Below, piece after piece: positions 21,801 through 29,045 of a stretch of 64,000 bases of DNA (the stretch's first letter is position 1; each line of letters starts with the position of its first letter). The stretch covers positions 6,324,001 to 6,388,000 of the forward strand of contig NZ_CP113068.1 of the NCBI RefSeq assembly GCF_026625885.1. The letters are read 5' to 3'. The position numbers were made by a program, and so were the translations under genes. The stretch comes from Roseateles sp. SL47. Its GTDB lineage: Bacteria > Pseudomonadota > Gammaproteobacteria > Burkholderiales > Burkholderiaceae_C. Below the pieces are notes generated by a model. That model ran no database searches. It was not told where the DNA came from and saw only the letters and a program-made list of their open reading frames with translations.

Positions 21801-21968
21801 GGCAACGGGTTCCAGCGCAAGACCAGGAACGAACTCCGTACGGTCCGGGAAAATCACCTGCCAACGAGGTGACGCCGGATTGCCCGCAGTCTGGCCCGAA
21901 AGCACACCGACCCGCACCGGATTGGACTTCAGGCGTACCCGCTGGCCGGCTTGGTATCCAGAACTCAT
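18840..21968 (-). CDS. SNF2-family helicase/translocase, DrmD-like
   Basis: A 1042-residue Swi2/Snf2 ATPase. Motifs in order: Walker A ADEVGLGKTIEAGLI (about 127-141), Walker B IIDEAHYMRN, motif III LLSATPVHL, motif V SEGIDLQFS, and motif VI EQRIGRIDRIGQKAE. The layout, with a short N-terminal beta-rich domain and a long C-terminal coiled coil (about 930-1030), resembles RapA/HepA-type translocases. DrmD of class 1 DISARM has the same SNF2 architecture and length, so it is called DrmD-like without a symbol. The Hsp70-like gene follows 18 bases later; the NERD-helicase gene lies 171 bases upstream on the same strand. Confidence 0.9.
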   Translation of the reverse strand: MSSGYQAGQRVRLKSNPVRVGVLSGQTAGNPASPRWQVIFPDRTEFVPGLALEPVADEGANPFADMRQLRFGRPRDLRSALTHARLGGKLADLIYSLYTTNTDFYAYQFKPVLSFLDSPSRGILIADEVGLGKTIEAGLIWTELRSREDARRLLVLCPAMLQDKWKQELADRFGVEARKCNAQEAVETLENAAGNLRTSFAMIASMQGLRALADVEDDDDEQSLAARFRRIADDSAGDDAPLDLVIIDEAHYMRNPETQTAKLGQMLRGMAGNLVLLSATPVHLRNSDLFHLLNLVDSDSFPHEWSFDHALQQNAPLIELRDLLLRGKPDIEAIEAALQDVRTSEVAERSEALQFLLASPLDEETLIDVGRRLSLAEQIDRINPITKVVTRTRKRDVHERRVVRQPVALRADMSSVEAEFYDQVTAAVRKYCRNLDMAEGFLLTIPQRQMCSSMAAACRSWSRRSRDLEQEIDQILWDAFGDDPSFDSRGGKRVNADSLIAQLSRIAREVGDFDALRRHDSKFEKLRDQLLEYWKRTGGAKVVLFAYFRDTLTYLAERFAEIGVDSVVLMGGMDKPSALAKFKAPDGPRLLLASEVASEGIDLQFSALLVNYDLPWNPMRIEQRIGRIDRIGQKAERIVILNLFLGGSLDERVYVRLFERLRIFERALGSIEGILGEMIREMSFDLLRHELSDEEENEVIEQTCVAVEQRSRIEDNLEQEAGRLVAHGDYLQQRIAAARQLNRYVTSEDIQSYVSDFIDEYCQGAQLVRIRDGEQPVWEIDLGPAVRADFADFLERERLQSRTRLAVAASGRQPCVFENLLKRSRSDAESISQYHPLISFVRRRLDAEDRHRTAVVSAMRLASTDEPGAAAGVHVFAVHRWCLSGEQDSERLAFEAVRLGEARGLDPDSAERLVTVAAMLGQPWPAATGQLNGDAVGDAFDLVTEALDRRYAAFTANAGRENRDRIAFQLDQIDRQEAREILRLQELIHRLRAQGKTRTIKANEGRLSKVKERAEERRARLRKRRDLAHDSTLVCAGVVLVE

Positions 21969-22139
21969 ATGTGGCCGACCCTTTGCATGAGGCGATGATC
22001 TCCCGCGGGTGGCTCACTGGATGAGCCATGCTGTCCGCGCTGCCCGCCTGCGTTCATGGGAGGGCATTCCACTTCGCGAGCCGCCCGATGGCCCTGAGCT
22101 TGCCCATTCCCAGTACCCCAGGGACAAGTCCCGGGACAG

Positions 22140-23879
22140 CTACTCATCCTTAGCGCTCGCTGCCATCCTGGATGCGAACGCTGCGGCCTGTCCGGCATAG
22201 GCCGGGCGAGCGCTGTCCTGGAGGAAGGTGTGGAGGAGACAACGGGCTCGTGACAAGCCAGCGTAGTGCAACATCGTCCGGTCGGGCTGTCCGATATCTT
22301 CCATGTCGATGGCAAGCACCACCATCCGCTCAAGACCCTTAAAGGAATGCATCGTCGCGAAGACCAGATCTCCGTCTTTCGCCGCAGCAGCATCGACCAG
22401 CGGGACCCCTCCGAGGCTACTGACGTCTGAAACAAGGGACTTGTCGCGGGCCCGTGTCGAGAGGATGGCGATGTCCTGAGGGCGGATGTCCTGCCTGAGC
22501 AGCCTTGACACCGTGGCTTCGAGCAGTGCCAGCAGCGCCTTCCGATCACGCGCGTAGGCGTTTTCGCACTCGGGCCCTTCGGGCGCTCCCTCGATCGCGA
22601 GATCGATGCCCGAGATGATCGAGGCCTGTACCGCGACCTGGCGCGTGTTGCGGCAGTTTTCGAACAGATCGTCGAATGCCGGTTGCGCTTCGGCCAGTCG
22701 CTTCTCGACGAGATCCTGGACCTCGACGCCGTAGATATTCTGGTTCCGATCTAGAAAGATGTGCCATCGCCCACGATTGATGCCGGCATCGCCGAGCATC
22801 AGGTCGAAGGCATCGATGTTGTCGGGCGTGAGGAGATCCTGCGCTTCGTCGATCACGAGCGCGTCCCAGGACGGGAGTCCGATCTCCAGCGATGCCTCCA
22901 CGAAGGTCCTCGGGAAAACTTCGGCGAACAGTTCCTGGTCGTTGGACGCCGCTCCTAGCCTGTCCAGAAGGCCAGCCTTGGAGATCACCTCCCGATACAG
23001 CAAATGGACGTGCCTGACGTCGATCCTTTCGGCAAGAGGGTCGGTCGCGAGGCCCGAGCAAACATGTCTGGCCAGCAGCTGATTGAAGCAGAGGAAGAGG
23101 ACCCGGAGACCTTGAGCAGCGAGCTGTCTTGCTCGTTCGACAGCGATCACCGTCTTGCCGGTGCCGGCCTTGCCCCTCACGATCGTCCGCGGGTTCGCAG
23201 ACATGCGCCGCGACGCGCGGATCTGGTCTTTGGACAGCTGGACCAGCTTGGACTCGACGCCGGTCAGGTAGCTTCCCAGGCTGAAGGCCGACTCGACGTC
23301 GGGTCGCAGCACCTGCCGCGCTCGCTGGATGTCGCTCTTCGTCGGCATCCTCGGCGTGCGGCCGTGCTTTGCCTGGTATGTTGCTATCCAATGCCTCTGC
23401 AACCGCCCGATGTAGTAGCCGAGGTTTGCCCTGAACTCGCGCTTGTCGAGCAGGACCGCAGGCTCGATCTCCGCACCTGTGGTCGTGAACGTTTCCATGG
23501 GCATCACGACACCGAAGCCATCCAGGATGCTTTCGAAGGCCGGGGCGGCCTCGATCAGCTTCTTGCGGACCGCGAACATGGTGCCCTTGGCCTGCGTCCA
23601 CGGATCCTCACGCTTCTCGTACGAGCCGCTGTCAGGGTTGCCGAAGGTCCAAACGCCATCGAGGCACGAGACCCGGCCCCCCTTCACCTCGAGCGAGAAG
23701 AACCCCTTGGTCGACAACACGACGATGTCCGCCTCGCCCCAGATCTTGGTCTCGTGGCCGTGCAGCCCGAGCGAGTGCAGCACGATCCAGTCCGCATCGA
23801 GATCGCGCCCCAGCTTCTCGTAGACGATCCGCTCGCCATACGGGCACTTCTTGGGCTGGTCCGGAATGAGGGTGGCCAT
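22140..23879 (-). CDS. NERD nuclease-related domain fused to SF1 (UvrD-like) helicase
   Basis: A 579-residue fusion. The N-terminal NERD domain (about residues 10-110) shows the expected pattern YGERIVYEKL, then WGEADIVVLSTKGFFSLEVK with the Asp and the E-x-K pair of a PD-(D/E)XK-like fold. An SF1 helicase follows: Walker A RGKAGTGKTVIAVE, motif II VIDEAQDLL, a LFENCRNTRQV motif IV-like stretch, motif V MHSFKGLERMVV and motif VI YAGLSRARCLL. The frame is open 63 codons further upstream, but the ATG at 23879 is preferred: it lies 4 bases after the drmB stop and the extra codons are low-complexity. Helicase-coupled DNA cleavage is the likely activity. Confidence 0.9.
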   Translation of the reverse strand: MATLIPDQPKKCPYGERIVYEKLGRDLDADWIVLHSLGLHGHETKIWGEADIVVLSTKGFFSLEVKGGRVSCLDGVWTFGNPDSGSYEKREDPWTQAKGTMFAVRKKLIEAAPAFESILDGFGVVMPMETFTTTGAEIEPAVLLDKREFRANLGYYIGRLQRHWIATYQAKHGRTPRMPTKSDIQRARQVLRPDVESAFSLGSYLTGVESKLVQLSKDQIRASRRMSANPRTIVRGKAGTGKTVIAVERARQLAAQGLRVLFLCFNQLLARHVCSGLATDPLAERIDVRHVHLLYREVISKAGLLDRLGAASNDQELFAEVFPRTFVEASLEIGLPSWDALVIDEAQDLLTPDNIDAFDLMLGDAGINRGRWHIFLDRNQNIYGVEVQDLVEKRLAEAQPAFDDLFENCRNTRQVAVQASIISGIDLAIEGAPEGPECENAYARDRKALLALLEATVSRLLRQDIRPQDIAILSTRARDKSLVSDVSSLGGVPLVDAAAAKDGDLVFATMHSFKGLERMVVLAIDMEDIGQPDRTMLHYAGLSRARCLLHTFLQDSARPAYAGQAAAFASRMAASAKDE

Positions 23880-23883
23880 GTTG

Positions 23884-25782
23884 TCAGTCCGCGAGGTCGT
23901 CGAAGTAGCCCTGCCAGTGTCCGAACTCGGATGTCTCCGGCGAACCGACGAGCATGGTTCGATCAAGCTCGCGGTTGAACTTCTCGCAGGCGGTCTCCGG
24001 GACCAGCAGACAGCAATGGCAAGCAGCGCCGCTGACGCGGTCACCGGACTGGGCAGGATCGGTCTCAAGACACACCGGATCGCTGCCGCACCAGCGCGCG
24101 TTCCTGATGGTCTGCAGAACGATCCTCTCGAGCTGTTTCGGGTCGGCCAGGCGCACCAAGCCGCCTAGACTGCCCTCGGAGTCGGGCGACCCTGTGTAGA
24201 TCAGGACGCCGTTCATGGCTGGACGCAATGGATCGGCGTCGCTCACGTAGAGCCTCTCGCGGAGCGCCGATGAAGAGTAGCCGCAGTCGATCGAGATCGT
24301 GCGGATCAGCGCATGCGCGAAGGAGTGGACCAGCAGCAATCTTGCCGTGATCCGGTAGTCGCGGAGATAGCCCCGATCGTTGGCGATCGCCGCGGAGCGC
24401 GTCTCCAGGACACGGACCCGCGCCGAGATGTCCGGATTGGCTTCCACCCAGGCGTCCACGGTCTCGGTCCGGAACCGGAGGAACATACCCTCGCCGCGGA
24501 TCTCGGCCGCCGGCAGCCAATTGCGAGCCGTCTTCGACAGTGGCGAGACCTGCCCGTCCTGTATCGCCTTGGCGATGCGTTCACCGCTGACCGGAAAGGG
24601 CTCGATGCGACTGAAGCCTGCGAGCGCCCTCACTTCGCGCAGACGCGAGACCGCACCGACGAGGTCGAACCATCGCGCGATCGCCTCAGGCGGGTCCGAC
24701 ACAGCATTGCAGAACTGCGGCGCAATGCCTCCCACGATCGGATCGTCACGGTCGTTCGAGAGAGCCGCATACTCCTCGGCCCTGGAACCCGCGTCGGTGA
24801 ACTCGCCATGCGTACCTTCGATCTTCTGCTTCTCGCGGTAAGCGGCCATGAGCGCGTCGAGCGGAATGTCATAGGTGTTCGCGAGGTTCGTGAGAACGGG
24901 CGCAACAGCTTCGGCCGGAAGCGCACCAAGGGTCATCCAGTGCCCCTCGATGATCTGGAACGTGGCCTCCGAGACCGGTGGAATGGACAGCGCGGACGCC
25001 ACCACGGGAAAGTGTGCGTTCGATGCGCCGCGCTGGATCACGCGTGGCGGCGAGTCACAGCCCGGTTGCCTGTCGTGCAGCCAGGGACGTCTGCCGTAGC
25101 AGTTCGTGCCCTTGAGACTCTCTGGCCTGAACGCATCGCCCATGGACTCCGAGGAGCCGCACTTCTGGCAGTGCACGTATAGATCGGCAAGCGCGGCCGA
25201 TTTGCCTCTTGACTTGAGTTCGAGTGTGGGCCGGTCGCACACGCCTCCGTCGCGCCTTCGATGCGCCCACCATGCCCACGGAAACTCATCCATGTGGCCC
25301 TTGCGACAGGCGAGGACGAAACGGACTGGCGTGGTGAATACCGGTCTGCCGTGCGCGGTGCACTCCAGCTGGCTTCCGTCGGCAGACAACTGGAACGGGT
25401 CGCCCTCGGTTCCGATGCGATGGCACTTCGGACACTCGTGCCACGCCGGGAATCGAATGGCAGGCGCCGAGTGCGCAGGATCGACACGGCCCGATGGACC
25501 GAGATCCTCAGACACGGGAGGCAAGCGGAAGTGGCTGACCCCGAGCTGTGCCTGGAGCCGTGCCTCACCGATGGTGAGCGAGGGCAACCTGGTCGCACTC
25601 TCCCAGTCCTCCAGGCCCATGGGCATGAAGGACCCCTTCTCCAGATCAATGATGGCACCGATGCCGTAGGTGGCGATCAGCTGCGATCGGCGCACCTTGC
25701 CCAGAGGCTCCACTCCCGCGACGGCCGCCGGACCGGCCTTGGCGGGCGCTCTTGACCGGAAGGTCTTCTTCGCTGTGGCCAC
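23884..25782 (-). CDS. drmB: DrmB-type protein (DUF1998)
   Basis: A DUF1998-containing protein of 632 residues that in DISARM forms a complex with the DrmA helicase. The DUF1998 core reads LLVHSFAHALIRTISIDCG, followed by the YTGSPDSEGSLGGLV segment. The C-terminal cysteine cluster CGSDPVCLE...ACHCCLLVPETACE is typical and probably binds zinc; another Cys pair (CPKCHRIG) lies near the N-terminus. The start is decided by the ribosome-binding site: a GTG at 25782 overlaps the drmA stop (TAGTG) and has a perfect AGGAGG six bases upstream, inside the end of drmA. An ATG further up would make an 88-base overlap and is less likely. Confidence 0.9.
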   Translation of the reverse strand: MATAKKTFRSRAPAKAGPAAVAGVEPLGKVRRSQLIATYGIGAIIDLEKGSFMPMGLEDWESATRLPSLTIGEARLQAQLGVSHFRLPPVSEDLGPSGRVDPAHSAPAIRFPAWHECPKCHRIGTEGDPFQLSADGSQLECTAHGRPVFTTPVRFVLACRKGHMDEFPWAWWAHRRRDGGVCDRPTLELKSRGKSAALADLYVHCQKCGSSESMGDAFRPESLKGTNCYGRRPWLHDRQPGCDSPPRVIQRGASNAHFPVVASALSIPPVSEATFQIIEGHWMTLGALPAEAVAPVLTNLANTYDIPLDALMAAYREKQKIEGTHGEFTDAGSRAEEYAALSNDRDDPIVGGIAPQFCNAVSDPPEAIARWFDLVGAVSRLREVRALAGFSRIEPFPVSGERIAKAIQDGQVSPLSKTARNWLPAAEIRGEGMFLRFRTETVDAWVEANPDISARVRVLETRSAAIANDRGYLRDYRITARLLLVHSFAHALIRTISIDCGYSSSALRERLYVSDADPLRPAMNGVLIYTGSPDSEGSLGGLVRLADPKQLERIVLQTIRNARWCGSDPVCLETDPAQSGDRVSGAACHCCLLVPETACEKFNRELDRTMLVGSPETSEFGHWQGYFDDLAD

Positions 25783-28700
25783 TACGCACCTCCTGTCTTG
25801 CGAGGAATGACCTTGAGGACGAACGCTGTGGACGGCTCGACCTCGCGCATCGTGTTCGGTGTAGGCCACGCGAGATTGCCGGCAGCGACACCCTCTTCCG
25901 CCGAGTACATGAGATGCGGAGCCGTGCGTCCGAATGGCGCTTTCTTCTCCCAGTACCGGAGGCGACCGGACGCGGATCGCGCGTCATGGCTTCTGCGTCC
26001 CCACGTCTGGAGGATGGCATCAAGGTCCGCCTTTGTGTCCTCGGCTTCCATGCCTTCGGAGACGGCCGACACGCGCAACAGGATCGCCTGGACCAGATCG
26101 TGGACCGCTTGACTGGACGGATCGAAACGCGTCGCGTCCTCGTCGCCTCCCAGACCGGGCACAAGGTGCCTCACGACGGAGGCGACCACCGCGTGCAGCG
26201 CCTTGTCCCTGGCACGCGGCGCCCATGGCGTGACACTCGTGGCCTCGACGCTTCGATAGAGCGCACTGTGATAGCTGCGGAAGTGTTCGAAGTGGGACAG
26301 GTCCCTGGGCCGTCCGAAGTTGTAGAGCGTGATCACCAGGCCCGGGATGCCGCGACCGACCCGGCTGCTGGCCTGGATGTACTCGGCAGTCGACTTGGGT
26401 TGTCCGTTGACGACCATCAGCCCGAGCCGCGGCACGTCCACGCCAACCGAGATCATGTTCGAAGCGAGGACGGCATCCTTCGGCGCAGCGAATTCGAACG
26501 GATCGGCCTTGAACTGCGCGAGTGTCGTCGAGAGCGCATGGAGCAACCCCGGCAACTCGCGCGACGACTTGCGGCTGCTCAGCTCCTCGGGTTCCAGCTC
26601 GAGATCGCGCCTCTTCGCGGCGAGACGCCCCGCGAGGAACTGCATCTGGCGCGGGACGTCATCCTGCATGAGGACATAGGCACCGCCCAGCTCTCGTAGG
26701 CTGTTGAAGTACGCGACGCAGGTCCAGTACGCGTCGATCGATGCATCGTCGGCCTGGCCTCGCTCGGCAAGCGTCGCCGCCGATTGGAGCAGTGCCGCTA
26801 TCACGGCCTGTAGTGCGAACTTCGGGCTGCGCCCTGCAGTCGGGATGCCGATGTAGAGCCTGTCAGGACCGGCGGAATCGCGGACCGCGAAGAAGGAATC
26901 CGACGCATCGAACCCGGGTGGCGGGAACTGCAGAACACTCCTGTCGAAGAGGGCACGCACCTGCTCGGCCGCGTGACCAATGGTGGCTGTCGAGCCGATA
27001 ACCTTGGGCCGCACCTTGCCCCGGGTGCAGATGAGATCGACGATCGTCTCGTAGAGACCTGCCATCGATCCGAGCGGTCCCGATATGAGGTGCAGTTCGT
27101 CCTGGATGATGAGCCCCGGCGGCAGCCCGCCATCGAGGCCGAAAATGCGCCTGATGTCGGTTCGTCTCGGCAGCTGTGCGAACTTGTCGATGGTCCCGAT
27201 CAACAGCGACGGTGGAGACTCGTAGATGGTGGCATCGACGGTCAGGACGGGCAGCGGCCGGCCACCCGTCTCGCAGTCCGTCTGGCCGCAAGTGATGTCG
27301 ATCCGTGGCTGCAGGGGATCGGCCCGGTACGCGGTCCCCCTGAGCTCCGATCCGCACACCGGGCAGCGGAGCAGTTGCCGCGGCGTGGACTTGGGCTTCT
27401 GGTCCGCGTGCTCCTGCTCTAGCGCCTCCCGCGCATCCTCCATCAGGTTCGGCGTTGCTTCGCCGCCGACGTAGAGCCCGAGCGAGATGCGCGCCTCACC
27501 CAGACGCATGTCGGACTCGCGGATCGCGTCGCACGCGGAGATGAGGGATGCGGCGCGCTGAAACTGCTGCACGGTCAGCAGCCGAAGCGTGTAGCGCATC
27601 AGAACGTCAACACCACCATGCTCGCGACGGTGTCCGTCGGTCAGCCGCCGGTGGAAGATCTGGAATGCCGTCAGCGCGAGATAGGCTTCGGTCTTGCCGC
27701 CGCCGGTCGGGAACCAGAGCAGGTCCATGCATTCGCGATCGTCCAGGCCAGGATCAGCCAGTCCGGGAATGACCAGCAGCATGAAGGCCAGCTGGAAGGG
27801 GCGCCACTGAAGCGGTCTCGGATGTTCTTTGGCGCGATATCTCGACTGTCGATCCATTGCGGCATTAGCCAGCGCGAAGGCGCTCCAGGCAGCGCCATCG
27901 CTGCGGAGCTTGTCCACGCCAGCTCGGATGCGATTCAGGGTCGAACTGCATCTCTCGAGGTTGTATTCGGCTGCTTTCCGCAGATCCCCATGGAACTCCG
28001 CGAGGCGAGCGCGCAGGTGCCGGTCGATCCACTCCGCGTACCTATCCGCGAAAGCCGCGAGTGCCTCGACGACGGCCGCACGCTCGGACTCCCGTGAGAG
28101 GAACTCGGCCTTCAGCGCATCCGGATAGGAAGTTCTGAACTCGTCGAGGAAGGCGTGGCCGTCAGGACTAGTGCCAAGCACGCGGGTGTCGGGCAGCCAG
28201 GCCGTGCTCACATGGCCGACGGCCGCGATCGCATCCGGCGGCCAAGTGGCGGCCACACCGTGTCCCACCGCGAACTCGCGAACGTCCCGGTACAGCAGCG
28301 AGTTCACCAGCGAGTCCTCGTCGCCGCCCGTGACCGGCGGCGCACTCCGGGGGTAGATGCCCGGCGACTCGTCAACAGTCGCTTCGACCACGATGCCCGC
28401 CTGGAACAGGCAACGCGCATCACGGGGTCCGGCATCCTCGTCGTCAGGCTCCTCGTTGATCAGCGTCACGGTGTAGACATGCTGCGCAGGTCCGATGCGC
28501 CTTCGGACGTGGAGCGCAAGGCGCTTGTCCGTGATGCTCACTCCTCGGGCGTCGACGAACTCATTGATGCGGAGGGTTCCCGACTGCTCTGCCGGCGACA
28601 GGCGGACCGAATAGCCCAGCGGACTGCGCTTCCACGCCTTGCGAACCTGTGCGACCTTTGGCGCTGGCTCCTCCGCGGCGGAGGCCGGGTTCGAATCGGG

Positions 28701-29045
28701 GGCGAGCTCCACCGGCGCGTACCGGGAGGTTTCCCCTAGGCCGATCGTGACCGTCGCCTCCTTGGCCACGGCGAACGTGATCCCGATCGAGCACGGACGG
28801 ATGGCGCGGTATCCAGGGATCGAGGCCTCCACCGCCGACGCCGGATCACTGCCGCTGTCGAGCCCGGCGTCGTCGTCCGTTCCGTCCAAGGCTGCGCCGC
28901 GCGGCCAGAGGATGCCGGTCAGGTAGGTGTCCACTGGCGCGGACTCGATGATCTCGTCGGGAGCCAGCGGCCCCATGAGCAGTGCGCTCGCTAGTCCGGC
29001 GAGATCCGCCCTTACCTGCTCCTGTTGCTTGTGGTCATTTGCCAT
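25782..29045 (-). CDS. drmA: DrmA-type helicase
   Basis: A large helicase of about 1087 residues with the DISARM DrmA layout: a long N-terminal region, a P-loop DEAD-like core and a helicase C domain. Walker A is FPTGGGKTEAYLALTAFQ (about 453-470), Walker B is IIQDELHLISGPLGS with DE-L-H in place of DEAH, and SVGVDVPRLGLMVV and ASSRVGRGIPGLVI are motifs V and VI. A zinc-like CPVCGSEL sequence lies between. The ATG at 29045 overlaps the upstream helicase gene by 11 bases and is preceded by GGAAG; an ATG eight codons earlier is also open. DrmA and DrmB are the defining pair of DISARM. Confidence 0.9.
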   Translation of the reverse strand: MANDHKQQEQVRADLAGLASALLMGPLAPDEIIESAPVDTYLTGILWPRGAALDGTDDDAGLDSGSDPASAVEASIPGYRAIRPCSIGITFAVAKEATVTIGLGETSRYAPVELAPDSNPASAAEEPAPKVAQVRKAWKRSPLGYSVRLSPAEQSGTLRINEFVDARGVSITDKRLALHVRRRIGPAQHVYTVTLINEEPDDEDAGPRDARCLFQAGIVVEATVDESPGIYPRSAPPVTGGDEDSLVNSLLYRDVREFAVGHGVAATWPPDAIAAVGHVSTAWLPDTRVLGTSPDGHAFLDEFRTSYPDALKAEFLSRESERAAVVEALAAFADRYAEWIDRHLRARLAEFHGDLRKAAEYNLERCSSTLNRIRAGVDKLRSDGAAWSAFALANAAMDRQSRYRAKEHPRPLQWRPFQLAFMLLVIPGLADPGLDDRECMDLLWFPTGGGKTEAYLALTAFQIFHRRLTDGHRREHGGVDVLMRYTLRLLTVQQFQRAASLISACDAIRESDMRLGEARISLGLYVGGEATPNLMEDAREALEQEHADQKPKSTPRQLLRCPVCGSELRGTAYRADPLQPRIDITCGQTDCETGGRPLPVLTVDATIYESPPSLLIGTIDKFAQLPRRTDIRRIFGLDGGLPPGLIIQDELHLISGPLGSMAGLYETIVDLICTRGKVRPKVIGSTATIGHAAEQVRALFDRSVLQFPPPGFDASDSFFAVRDSAGPDRLYIGIPTAGRSPKFALQAVIAALLQSAATLAERGQADDASIDAYWTCVAYFNSLRELGGAYVLMQDDVPRQMQFLAGRLAAKRRDLELEPEELSSRKSSRELPGLLHALSTTLAQFKADPFEFAAPKDAVLASNMISVGVDVPRLGLMVVNGQPKSTAEYIQASSRVGRGIPGLVITLYNFGRPRDLSHFEHFRSYHSALYRSVEATSVTPWAPRARDKALHAVVASVVRHLVPGLGGDEDATRFDPSSQAVHDLVQAILLRVSAVSEGMEAEDTKADLDAILQTWGRRSHDARSASGRLRYWEKKAPFGRTAPHLMYSAEEGVAAGNLAWPTPNTMREVEPSTAFVLKVIPRKTGGA

